Virus record (IMG/VR): IMGVR_UViG_3300023179_000025
Location: 1 to 64,000 of that record
Reading direction: 5' to 3' (one strand)
Length of the DNA stretch: 64,000 nucleotides
Source of the DNA: a virus
Shown piece by piece: positions 58,001 through 64,000 of this stretch (within the stretch, counting starts at the first letter, position 1; each line of letters starts with the position of its first letter). Made by a program: the position numbers and the translations under genes. Below the pieces are notes generated by a model that was given only the letters and a program-made list of their open reading frames with translations, ran no database searches and was not told where the DNA came from.

Positions 58001-58195
58001 GGGCCAGACATGGTTTCGACGGGGTAAAGAGTACGGATATGGACAACACGGTAGGCGAAGACCGCAAATCTAGCAAAGCAAATAGACGCAAATGACGACT
58101 ATTTTTATCAGGATCTCAAGCTAGCCGCTTGAGCCTGACGGGGTAGGAAAGACCTTGTAACCAAACAAACCTAGGCTCTACGGAGCCTATTTTAC
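58001..58195 (+). ncRNA. ssrA: tmRNA coding piece, tag ANDDYFYQDLKLAA
   Basis: It begins GGGCCAGACATGGTTTCGAC followed by GGGG, the conserved 5' tRNA-like part of tmRNA. AAATAGACGCAAATGACGAC precedes and opens the reading frame exactly as in E. coli (TAG-x-C-GCA). The resume codon GCA is at 58088. The tag ANDDYFYQDLKLAA ends with TGA at 58130-58132, inside hairpin CTCAAG-CTAGCCG-CTTGAG (58115-58133), the usual P5 position. The tag ends in Leu-Ala-Ala, the ClpXP-recognised ending. The piece closes with a hairpin and T run at 58172-58193. Confidence 0.93.
58172..58193 (+). terminator. Hairpin with T run closing the tmRNA coding piece
   Basis: TAGGCTC (58172-58178), loop TACG, GAGCCTA (58183-58189), then TTTT. 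It fits an intrinsic terminator or the last helix of the coding piece protecting its 3' end. Confidence 0.65.
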
Positions 58196-58205
58196 CCAAT
58201 ATCTA

Positions 58206-58233
58206 TAGACATTGCGTAAAAAAGTGTTATAGT
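58206..58233 (+). promoter_or_regulatory. Sigma70-like promoter of the porin gene
   Basis: TAGACA (58206-58211), 16-bp spacer, TATAGT (58228-58233). The predicted start near 58240 leaves a leader of about 90 bases. TAAGGA at 58317-58322 is the ribosome-binding site of the porin. Confidence 0.55.
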
Positions 58234-58328
58234 TTGCACTAATACTTTAATTAATTAGGTTAGATTATATGCACTAAATATTAATCTACACCTGATTTTT
58301 ATCAGGTATTATTTTATAAGGAACTAGA

Positions 58329-59342
58329 ATGAAAAAACTTTTATTAGCGTCACTTATTGCAGGTGCTACATCAGTTGCAGTTGCACAAACAACTGTATAT
58401 GGTTTGGCTGATGCATATTATGGACATCAAACAAATGCAAAAAATAGCAATCAAGTAAATGCTGGTGGTATGACAACTAGTTACATTGGTATCAGTGCAT
58501 CTGAAAAAATTGGCGATCTACAAGCTAGAGCAGTATTAGAGACATTTTTGCGTCCTGATACCGCACAACAAGGTCGTTTTAATAATGATACTTTTTATGC
58601 AAGAAACGCATATGTTGCACTATCATCTAAAGCAGGTGAAGTACAACTTGGTCGTGTAACTACACCATACTTTATCTCAACAATTGCATTTAATGCATTA
58701 GGTGATAGCTTTGTATTCAGTCCAACAGTAACATCAAGGGTTGGAGTTAATAACTTTAATCTTGGTGGTGGTGGAAGTGATACAGGATGGAATAACTCAG
58801 TTTTAGTAAAAACTAGTATGGCTGGTTTAGCACTTACAGGTGTCTATAGTGCAGGAGTTACTGATGATAGCAACGCAAAATTATCAGGTAAAAGCGTTGG
58901 CGCCATGTACTTTCAAGGTCCAATTGGTTTAACTGCAACTTGGCAAGACGTAGAGCAAGGCGCAGGTAAAGCAAGTATGTCATCAACAATCGTTGGTGCA
59001 AGTTATGATCTTAAAGTAGCAAAGGTGTTTGCTCAACATGAGACTGTTAAAAACAGCGATAATGTAACAAAAGAAGATAGAGGTTATACAGTAGGCGCAA
59101 CAATGCCAATGGGTAAAAATACTCTAATGGCAAGCTATGCAAAGAAAGACCATGATTTCACAAATGGTAGAACTGCTGAAACAGCAAGCTGGGCAGTAGG
59201 TGTAAGCCATGCACTAAGCAAGCGTACTGATTTATATGCTGCTGTACGTGATACAAATTATACTAATGACGGTTTAAATAGAACAAATGCAAACTTCGTC
59301 GATACCCGTGTAACAGGTGTAGGCGTACGTCATCGTTTTTAA
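58329..59342 (+). CDS. Outer-membrane trimeric porin (betaproteobacterial type)
   Basis: A 337-aa precursor. Residues 1-20 are a signal peptide (MKKLLLASLIAGATSVAVAQ, cut after Ala-x-Ala/Gln). The mature protein opens TTVYGLADAYYGH and contains GEVQLGRVTTPYF, near the constriction loop region, and ends VTGVGVRHRF with the C-terminal Phe read by the BAM complex. This layout is that of general porins of Burkholderiales and relatives (Porin_4). The gene is complete, with its own promoter, ribosome-binding site and terminator, a typical moron. Likely roles are replacing or masking the phage receptor against superinfection, or changing nutrient uptake of infected cells. A virion role is unlikely given the signal peptide. 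Confidence 0.93.
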   Translation: MKKLLLASLIAGATSVAVAQTTVYGLADAYYGHQTNAKNSNQVNAGGMTTSYIGISASEKIGDLQARAVLETFLRPDTAQQGRFNNDTFYARNAYVALSSKAGEVQLGRVTTPYFISTIAFNALGDSFVFSPTVTSRVGVNNFNLGGGGSDTGWNNSVLVKTSMAGLALTGVYSAGVTDDSNAKLSGKSVGAMYFQGPIGLTATWQDVEQGAGKASMSSTIVGASYDLKVAKVFAQHETVKNSDNVTKEDRGYTVGATMPMGKNTLMASYAKKDHDFTNGRTAETASWAVGVSHALSKRTDLYAAVRDTNYTNDGLNRTNANFVDTRVTGVGVRHRF

Positions 59343-59364
59343 TATATACTTTAGTTGTATAAAC

Positions 59365-59390
59365 AAAGGCACATATTGTGCCTTTTTTAT
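59365..59390 (+). terminator. Intrinsic terminator after the porin
   Basis: AAAGGCACA (59365-59373), loop TAT, TGTGCCTTT (59377-59385) with a T run continuing to 59388. A 9-bp stem; the strongest terminator in the window. Confidence 0.9.
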
Positions 59391-59439
59391 TTTGTGCTAA
59401 ATAAAACTATGAATAAAACTCTTATAGCATTAATGTTTT

Positions 59440-59461
59440 TGCCCGAAAGGGCATTTTTTTT
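59440..59461 (+). terminator. Second intrinsic terminator, GAAA tetraloop
   Basis: TGCCC (59440-59444), GAAA tetraloop, GGGCA (59449-59453), then eight T (59454-59461). It lies 11 bases before the small gene at 59473, so it separates that gene from the porin transcript or acts as an attenuator for it. Confidence 0.75.
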
Positions 59462-59472
59462 GGAGAAATATT

Positions 59473-59577
59473 ATGTCATGGTTTAGACACTTTAGACCCA
59501 AGCACCCACCTTTCCCACCGTATAAGCAACCTGTTCCTATACCAAAAAATAAGGAGCCAGTGAAACCTAAATCATAA
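59473..59577 (+). CDS. Small proline-rich protein, 34 aa
   Basis: ATG at 59473 with GGAG at 59462-59465; 34 codons. The product, MSWFRHFRPKHPPFPPYKQ followed by a Lys/Pro tail, has about one third proline and is basic, with no transmembrane segment. The ribosome-binding site directly follows the T run of a terminator, so translation depends on read-through or on a promoter I cannot see. Its stop overlaps a late-type box. Function unknown; it could be a protein-binding peptide or a coincidental frame. Confidence 0.45.
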   Translation: MSWFRHFRPKHPPFPPYKQPVPIPKNKEPVKPKS

Positions 59578-59580
59578 ATA
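59573..59580 (+). promoter_or_regulatory. Late-promoter-like box CATAAATA, near-leaderless position
   Basis: One mismatch to TATAAATA; ends four bases before the ATG at 59585, the same geometry as at 6628-6640 (both read ATAAATAC-W-T-W-ATG). No ribosome-binding site is visible for the downstream gene. Confidence 0.4.
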
Positions 59581-59584
59581 CTTA

Positions 59585-61681
59585 ATGGACATTAAAGAAC
59601 TACACTCATTTAGATTAAGTGACGCAGTAAAATTTCAGGATAAACTTAACCCAAAATTATTCTTGGGAAACCGTTTAGATCCTGCTGTAAAAAATCAATT
59701 AATTACAATTGCTAAAGATTTTCTTACAGAATTAGGGATAGGTGATGTAAAAGTTAAAGATATAACAATATCAGGTAGCAATGCAGCATTTACTTATACA
59801 CCACATAGCGATTTAGACTTACACATAGTTGTTGATTATAATCAATTTTCCAATGATAGCGTTTACAAAGAATTGTTTAACGCTAAGAAAAATTTATACA
59901 ACGATAGTCATAACATTACAATACGTGGTATTCCAGTAGAAGTATATATGGAAGATAGCAATGAACCAGTCATTAGTGTTGGTGAATACAGTATACTAAA
60001 GGATAAATGGAATCAAATTCCAACTAAACGTAGAGCAAACTTTGATCAAACTGCCACTAAGGCGAAGTATGGTAAACTAAATGATTTTATACTAAGAGCA
60101 TTAAAAGAAAAAAGTAGCAAAAAGATAGCCAAAGCATTAAAAATAATTAAGCGTTACAGACAAGCAGGGTTAGATAAAGGTGGTGAGTTTAGTCCTGAAA
60201 ATTTAGCATACAAAGCTTTACGTAGTCAAAAAGCAATTGAAAAACTATATAAGTTGCGTGATGAATTACATAGTAAAGAATTAAGTATTGAAAACATGTA
60301 TCAGGAACAAAAGCTAAATCGATTCGATGAAGACATTCCAGTTCAAAAAGGACCAGCGCGGTTAAAAAGACAAAGTGAATTAGAAAAGACACAAGACGAA
60401 TTAGGATCAGGTTTTTTTGGTACAGTTTATGATGAACCAAAAAGTAAAACTGGTGTAGGCACTGCTAGAAAAGTTTCTACATTTGATAGAGATGAGATGA
60501 CTGCTGACGGGTATTATGCTTATATCAATAAGATTATTGATCTTAAAAATGAAACTAATAATCCATACTTACCACAAGTATATGATGCTAAAGTTGTAAA
60601 ACCAAAGTCAGTAGGAAGTGAGCCATACTTTGAATTAGAACTTGAAAAATTAAGTAAATGGGAAGATTTAAGTGGTAATCAATTACGAGCAATACTAGAA
60701 AAAATGCTTGATGAAAGTTTTGAAAATGAAAAGAAACTACAAGATGTTTTGAAATTTTTAGGGCATTCAGGTGCGTCAGATACGAGTGACGAATGGTTAA
60801 TGTATGTAATTTTATATTTTATTAGGCTTACAATTAAAAATCCAAACTTTAGTTTAATGGGTATGAAAATTCGTGACCCACAACTTCTTGAAGTCACTGA
60901 TATGTTAAGATATCTGTCTAAGTCAGGGTATGGTATGGACTTACATGATCAAAATATCATGGTAAGAAATAGTAAATATGGCCCACAATTAGTTATTACA
61001 GATCCTTTAAGCTTTGGTGAAACTAGTCAGATACGAAAATTTAAACAAGGCAATATGAAAATGGATGTAAGGGGTGTAACTATACCACCTAATTACATAA
61101 TTTATGACATACATGATAAAGATAGACCAGTATTGCGTGGCTATGGCAGTTACGAAGAAATCTACCAACAATTCATAGAATTAAAGAATAAAAAACCATA
61201 TAATGATTATGAAATAGCTCCAATGAATCAAAAAGCTTCGGATGAAATGGATGCGAAGCAAGCAAGTGTAAAAGCAAAGTATAAAGAAAAACCACCTGCA
61301 AATCCTAAATATCAGCTTAAACCAAAATATACTTATGCTGTTTATGATAAAGATAAAACAAGCAATATGCTAATTGGTTATGTTAATGCTAACCATGATT
61401 CTGAAGCATTGGGATTGGCAAGAAAAAAATTCCCCGATGTAAAAAATATTAATGTGTTGCCTGATTTACTTGGTGATCCAAATGATAAATTTGCTGGTAT
61501 GTTAGAAGAAGCATTGGGTGAAAGTGCCTCGGGATATATCCCAAGCAAAAAACAAGCTAATGACCCAAGATTTAAGACTGCCTTGACAGTAGACATAAAA
61601 CCCGATAGCATCCAAAAGAATGCCAAAGCTTTTGGGTTTAAAGTAAAAAGGTCTGGAATCCCACCCCTGCTAAGACCCTAA
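59585..61681 (+). CDS. Nucleotidyltransferase fused to a kinase-like domain
   Basis: A 698-aa protein. Residues about 20-130 form a Pol-beta-type nucleotidyltransferase: Gly64-Ser65, then Asp76-x-Asp78 in SGSNAAFTYTPHSDLDLHIV. Residues about 270-500 look like a protein-kinase-like fold: LGSGFFGTVYD is a glycine-rich loop, RKV supplies a lysine, MDLHDQNIMVR (Asp452, Asn457) resembles the catalytic loop of aminoglycoside-kinase-like enzymes, and VITDPL offers the second metal Asp. A Lys/Pro linker and a small domain follow. The C-terminus ASGYIPSKKQANDPRFKTAL to GIPPLLRP is a motif I associate with the ends of several unrelated phage proteins. Targets unknown; RNA or protein modification of the host is plausible. 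No ribosome-binding site. Confidence 0.7.
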   Translation: MDIKELHSFRLSDAVKFQDKLNPKLFLGNRLDPAVKNQLITIAKDFLTELGIGDVKVKDITISGSNAAFTYTPHSDLDLHIVVDYNQFSNDSVYKELFNAKKNLYNDSHNITIRGIPVEVYMEDSNEPVISVGEYSILKDKWNQIPTKRRANFDQTATKAKYGKLNDFILRALKEKSSKKIAKALKIIKRYRQAGLDKGGEFSPENLAYKALRSQKAIEKLYKLRDELHSKELSIENMYQEQKLNRFDEDIPVQKGPARLKRQSELEKTQDELGSGFFGTVYDEPKSKTGVGTARKVSTFDRDEMTADGYYAYINKIIDLKNETNNPYLPQVYDAKVVKPKSVGSEPYFELELEKLSKWEDLSGNQLRAILEKMLDESFENEKKLQDVLKFLGHSGASDTSDEWLMYVILYFIRLTIKNPNFSLMGMKIRDPQLLEVTDMLRYLSKSGYGMDLHDQNIMVRNSKYGPQLVITDPLSFGETSQIRKFKQGNMKMDVRGVTIPPNYIIYDIHDKDRPVLRGYGSYEEIYQQFIELKNKKPYNDYEIAPMNQKASDEMDAKQASVKAKYKEKPPANPKYQLKPKYTYAVYDKDKTSNMLIGYVNANHDSEALGLARKKFPDVKNINVLPDLLGDPNDKFAGMLEEALGESASGYIPSKKQANDPRFKTALTVDIKPDSIQKNAKAFGFKVKRSGIPPLLRP

Positions 61682-61689
61682 CCCAAAAC

Positions 61690-61718
61690 TTGACAATAAT
61701 TACCCGAAATGCTATACT
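61690..61718 (+). promoter_or_regulatory. Sigma70 promoter 1 of the right-end family
   Basis: TTGACA (61690-61695), exact 17-bp spacer, TATACT (61713-61718). The first ten bases, TTGACAATAA, are shared with three further promoters at 61834, 62652 and 62975. Confidence 0.85.
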
Positions 61719-61746
61719 ATGGGTATAGTAAATCAACGGGGTAAGT

Positions 61747-61830
61747 ATGCAAGATTTGAAAGACTTATTGTTAGGGATCGCAAGTTCTACTACTTTAGTA
61801 CTATTGGTAAGTGCTTTGAAAGCATTGTGA
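61747..61830 (+). CDS. Small membrane peptide, 27 aa
   Basis: ATG at 61747 lies about 22 bases behind the predicted start of promoter 1, with GGGGTAAG upstream as a weak ribosome-binding site; TGA at 61828-61830 ends it four bases before the next promoter. The peptide MQDLKDLLLGIASSTTLVLL continues as a short hydrophobic helix ending SALKAL, enough for one membrane span. Because it fills the space between two promoters exactly, it is more credible than the longer overlapping frame that starts at the transcription start. Phage peptides of this kind can act on host membranes; the role is unknown. Confidence 0.55.
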   Translation: MQDLKDLLLGIASSTTLVLLVSALKAL

Positions 61831-61833
61831 GAC

Positions 61834-61862
61834 TTGACAATAAATCAAATCGGCTTTATAAT
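61834..61862 (+). promoter_or_regulatory. Sigma70 promoter 2, consensus
   Basis: TTGACA (61834-61839), 17-bp spacer, TATAAT (61857-61862): both hexamers match the consensus fully. It drives the gene at 61894 and probably those to 62655. Confidence 0.92.
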
Positions 61863-61893
61863 ACTCACATACACTCAAAAAACAGGAGTTTTT

Positions 61894-62148
61894 ATGCGTA
61901 GGTCTCAAGTCATCAAGGGTCTTAATAATAGTCAAAAAGTACGTGTTATTGTCAATGGTGTAGGTTTCTATACTACGGTGCAGAGTGCGTTAGATATGTG
62001 TTTCACCCGACAGCGTAGTGCCGTAGAAATGGCTTTGACTACGATTGGTCTTAGTAAGATTGCAAAAAAGCCAATTACAGGCTTTGCAAGCAACTATGAC
62101 TTTGCAGGTACCTCACAACCTGTTGAAGTTCAAGTTGACCTAATCTAA
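61894..62148 (+). CDS. Small early protein, 84 aa
   Basis: ATG at 61894 with CAGGAG at 61883-61888, behind the consensus promoter 2. The 84-aa product is basic at the N-terminus (MRRSQVIKGLNNSQKVRVIV) and has a helical middle (SALDMCFTRQRSAVEMALTT). No family recognised. A longer reading from a TTG at 61834 would start inside the -35 box and is rejected. It is followed after 10 bases by another small gene with a strong AAGGAG, so both are probably on one early message. Early phage proteins of this size often bind host factors. Confidence 0.75.
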   Translation: MRRSQVIKGLNNSQKVRVIVNGVGFYTTVQSALDMCFTRQRSAVEMALTTIGLSKIAKKPITGFASNYDFAGTSQPVEVQVDLI

Positions 62149-62158
62149 GGAGTTGTAT

Positions 62159-62377
62159 ATGGGATATAAGGTACTTGCCGATAAGTCTCAAATGGATGAA
62201 ATGCGACAAAAGTATGGACCACGCAAAGGTTTAGAAGGTCCATTTAACTTTTCGGGTAGAGTGTTGTATTATGACAACAAAGAAGGGTTGTACTACGATC
62301 CTAAAACGGACTTTTATGTTGAGCAATCAGAAATGGATCTAATCCATAATGGTTTAGTCCAAAAACTAATCAAATAA
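62159..62377 (+). CDS. Small early protein, 72 aa
   Basis: ATG at 62159 follows AAGGAG (62147-62152) by six bases, which decides it against a TTG at 62153. The 72-aa product is polar and Tyr/Asp-rich (SGRVLYYDNKEGLYYDPKTD) and is predicted to be soluble and largely beta. No family recognised. It is part of the operon driven by promoter 2, with the next gene eight bases downstream. Confidence 0.7.
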   Translation: MGYKVLADKSQMDEMRQKYGPRKGLEGPFNFSGRVLYYDNKEGLYYDPKTDFYVEQSEMDLIHNGLVQKLIK

Positions 62378-62385
62378 GGAAACTT

Positions 62386-62655
62386 ATGGCATTTATTGTA
62401 CGTGACAATGAAATAGTCCCAATCGCTATTCCCTTGGGAAAACGTATAAAGATTGGGTCCAATTACACTGCGCCTTATGAAAATTATGTAGCCAATGACC
62501 AACTTTGGATACAGGACGTATTTACATTTAAGAATATTCCATGGTATGCCATACGTAATCGCTTTGAAAAATATTTGGTTGTTGGGGTTATCTATTGTGC
62601 AATCGTATTGATCCTATCAATGATAGGACGGTATTATTTGGGTGCTCCAAGTTGA
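62386..62655 (+). CDS. Small protein with one transmembrane helix, 89 aa
   Basis: ATG at 62386 with AAGGA at 62376-62380. Residues 1-60 are soluble and end in an aromatic/basic stretch (WYAIRNRFEKY). Residues 63-81 (YLVVGVIYCAIVLILSMIG) form a clear membrane helix with a positive flank on the N-terminal side, then a short tail. Probably an inner-membrane protein with its larger part in the cytoplasm. No family recognised; superinfection immunity or membrane remodelling are only guesses. It is the last gene before promoter 3. Confidence 0.7.
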   Translation: MAFIVRDNEIVPIAIPLGKRIKIGSNYTAPYENYVANDQLWIQDVFTFKNIPWYAIRNRFEKYLVVGVIYCAIVLILSMIGRYYLGAPS

Positions 62656-62680
62656 CAATAAATGGACTTGGTAGTATACT
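62652..62680 (+). promoter_or_regulatory. Sigma70 promoter 3 of the right-end family
   Basis: TTGACA (62652-62657), 17-bp spacer, TATACT (62675-62680). It starts two bases inside the end of the preceding gene. Confidence 0.85.
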
Positions 62681-62710
62681 ATATGTATGTTGAATAACAA
62701 GGAGTTGCAA

Positions 62711-62971
62711 ATGGAATACGTAGTTTATCACAAAGCAAGTACAAAGATTCTTAAAGTGTTCAATGCAAAGGCTTCAGCCAAGCGTAGTGCTACTTGTATG
62801 AATCGTAAAGCAGGTGATGTATACTACACTTTTGCTGATCGTGAAACCTACGAACGCCGTGTTGTAACCCGTAAAACTGTAAAAAATTTGTTGACTGGGC
62901 AGGATGTTGAAATTGATAGTAACACTCCACATTGTTGTGATCCTTCCAGCGAAACCTATTGGTCAATGTAG
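62711..62971 (+). CDS. Small early protein, 86 aa
   Basis: ATG at 62711 has AAGGAG (62699-62704) six bases upstream. An ATG at 62687 lies at the predicted transcription start of promoter 3 and is rejected. The product begins MEYVVYHKASTKILKVFNAK and is basic, with a Cys-Cys pair near the C-terminus (HCCDPSS) and two further regions rich in Arg/Thr. I recall similar short proteins in other large phages, without function. It stands alone between promoters 3 and 4. Confidence 0.75.
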   Translation: MEYVVYHKASTKILKVFNAKASAKRSATCMNRKAGDVYYTFADRETYERRVVTRKTVKNLLTGQDVEIDSNTPHCCDPSSETYWSM

Positions 62972-62974
62972 TGT

Positions 62975-63003
62975 TTGACAATAAATCACATATTTTGTAC
63001 AAT
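62975..63003 (+). promoter_or_regulatory. Sigma70 promoter 4 of the right-end family
   Basis: TTGACA (62975-62980), 17-bp spacer, TACAAT (62998-63003). It drives the AAA+ ATPase gene at 63036. Confidence 0.8.
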
Positions 63004-63035
63004 AGAATTTCTTAAATAATTCGATAGGAGTTTAT

Positions 63036-64000
63036 ATGACTAAAGTTTCTGATAACCACACTGTAACTAGTGTTCAAGCACGTAAGGCTTTGCTTAAGGC
63101 TTTTGATGCTAAACGCCCCATTTTCTTGTGGGGTCCTCCCGGTATCGGTAAATCTGAGGTAGTTGCAGAGGTTACTGAGGAACTTGGCGGTTTTATGATT
63201 GATTTGCGTATGGCGCAAATGGAGCCTACTGACATTCGAGGCATTCCGTTCTTCAATCGTGACCTTAACAAAATGGATTGGGCTCCACCGATTGATCTTC
63301 CCGATGAGGAGCTTGCAAGTCAATATCCACTGATTGTGTTGTTCCTTGATGAAATGAACAGTGCACCGCCCGCAGTACAGGCTGCAGGTTATCAACTTGT
63401 TTTAAATCGCCGTGTGGGCAAGTATGTGTTACCTGACAATGTTGTGATTGTTGCGGCAGGTAATCGTGATAGCGACAAGGGTGTTACTTATCGTATGCCA
63501 ATGCCCCTTGCTAATCGTTTCATTCACCTTGAAATGCGAGCCGACTTTGCAAGTTGGCAGAACTGGGCAGTAAACAAAGGCATTCATAAAGATGTGGTTG
63601 GTTACTTGTCATTCAGTAAACAGGACTTGTACGAGTTTGATAACAAAAGTTCTAGCCGTGCATTTGCTACTCCGCGTAGTTGGGTCTTTGTTTCAGATTT
63701 ACTCAATGATGAGGAAAGCGATTACGATACCCTGTACAACTTGGTAGCAGGTAGTGTCGGTGACGGATTGGCTGTAAAGTTTATGGCACACCGTAAGGTT
63801 GCAGGTAGCATGCCTGAACCAAGTGACATTCTTAGCGGTAAAGTTAAGGATCTCAAAGTTAAAGAAATTAGTGCTATGTATTCGCTAACCATCTCAATGT
63901 GTTACGAATTGCGTGATGCATTGGATAACAAGAAAGTGGATAACAAGAAATTCCACGATATGGCAAACAATTTCTTTACTTACATTATGGCTAACTTTGA
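63036..64000 (+). CDS. MoxR-type AAA+ ATPase, 3' end outside the window
   Basis: ATG at 63036 with GGAG at 63027-63030; 321 codons are open to the window edge. The Walker A motif GPPGIGKS is at residues 33-40, Walker B LIVLFLDEMN has Asp105-Glu106, and VIVAAGNRDSDKG is the sensor-1 region. PMPLANRFIHLEM and FATPRSWVFVSDLL are typical of MoxR/RavA-like ATPases, which act as chaperones, often with a von Willebrand A-domain partner encoded next to them. Its codon use (CGT, CTT, TTG) differs from the late genes. It is expressed from promoter 4. Targets unknown. Confidence 0.9.
   Translation, partial: MTKVSDNHTVTSVQARKALLKAFDAKRPIFLWGPPGIGKSEVVAEVTEELGGFMIDLRMAQMEPTDIRGIPFFNRDLNKMDWAPPIDLPDEELASQYPLIVLFLDEMNSAPPAVQAAGYQLVLNRRVGKYVLPDNVVIVAAGNRDSDKGVTYRMPMPLANRFIHLEMRADFASWQNWAVNKGIHKDVVGYLSFSKQDLYEFDNKSSSRAFATPRSWVFVSDLLNDEESDYDTLYNLVAGSVGDGLAVKFMAHRKVAGSMPEPSDILSGKVKDLKVKEISAMYSLTISMCYELRDALDNKKVDNKKFHDMANNFFTYIMANF

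Larger units (their letters stand above)
57705..58195 (+). ncRNA. ssrA: Permuted (two-piece) tmRNA precursor
   Basis: The 3' half (acceptor piece) lies upstream of the 5' half (coding piece), separated by about 226 bases. The ends would pair as in mature tmRNA: GGGCCAG (58001-58007) with CTGGTCC (57764-57770), a 7-bp acceptor stem with G3-U70, followed by A and CCA. AGTAC (58030-58034) can pair with GTGCT (57736-57740) as part of helix P2. Processing at the CCA and at 58001 would give the two mature pieces. Confidence 0.9.

Noticed and set aside
57705-58195. An integrated element using the tmRNA as attachment site
   Set aside because: No integrase gene and no second copy of the tmRNA 3' end were found beyond the short 14-bp repeat.
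59409-59486. A 25-codon leader peptide (MNKTLIALMFL...) running through the second terminator
   Set aside because: An attenuator is conceivable, but there is no ribosome-binding site and no run of codons that would sense an amino acid, so I cannot support it as a gene.
61719-61901. A 60-codon frame starting at the promoter 1 start site
   Set aside because: Its ATG coincides with the transcription start, has no ribosome-binding site and runs through promoter 2. The 27-codon frame at 61747 fits the promoter layout better.
62612-62628. A terminator at TCCTATC-AAT-GATAGGA
   Set aside because: The 7-bp stem has no following T run and lies inside the transmembrane protein gene.

Overview
The window is part of a large, AT-rich, tailed-phage genome with a contractile (T4-like) tail. 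Every gene I can support lies on the + strand, and many neighbours overlap by one to four bases (TAATG or ATGA junctions). The first 11 kb carries recognisable baseplate genes in a T4-like set: a gp53-like wedge protein, a gp5-like OB-fold/beta-helix spike, a gp25-like wedge protein and a gp6-like wedge protein. The likely host is a Gram-negative, probably betaproteobacterial, cell. The phage carries a 16-strand-type outer-membrane porin of the style common in Burkholderiales and relatives, and a circularly permuted (two-piece) tmRNA, an arrangement known from alphaproteobacteria, some cyanobacteria and a betaproteobacterial lineage. The host assignment is inference.

Layout. 1-10.5 kb: tail/baseplate module. 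10.5-32.3 kb: one 7256-codon gene encoding a giant virion protein, built N-terminally like a T4-type structural protein and then from many repeated beta-rich modules. 32.3-35.3 kb: small structural and tail-fibre-like genes. 35.3-57.6 kb: a dense island of enzyme genes with no obvious virion role. It holds three nucleotide-sugar-transferase-like genes, two paralogous radical SAM enzymes, a 2OG-Fe(II) oxygenase and the remnant of another, an NAD-dependent sugar epimerase/dehydratase, three paralogous EKT(Y/F)KPIA-motif proteins, three SGNH-hydrolase-like proteins, a NodU/TobZ-type carbamoyltransferase, and a 1942-aa protein made of about 18 copies of a 65-residue repeat. I read this island as a glycan or surface modification pathway placed beside the tail fibres.

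57.6-59.5 kb: the permuted tmRNA (acceptor piece first, then a 61-codon gene inside the intervening segment, then the coding piece with tag ANDDYFYQDLKLAA), followed by the porin with its own sigma70-like promoter and terminator. 59.5-61.7 kb: a nucleotidyltransferase fused to a protein-kinase-like domain. 61.7-64 kb: a block of short genes and a MoxR-type AAA+ ATPase. Three of its four sigma70-type promoters of one family (TTGACAATAA, 17-bp spacer, TATAAT-like) are near-identical over the first ten bases or more, and the fourth matches closely. Codon use shifts here towards CGT/CTT/TTG.

Two transcription regimes are visible. T4-type late boxes (TATAAATA and one-base variants) sit upstream of structural and island genes and upstream of the tmRNA, while strong host-type sigma70 promoters drive the right end. 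Three late boxes lie so close to a start codon that their predicted transcripts would be leaderless. No CRISPR array, insertion sequence, integrase or ordinary tRNA gene was seen.
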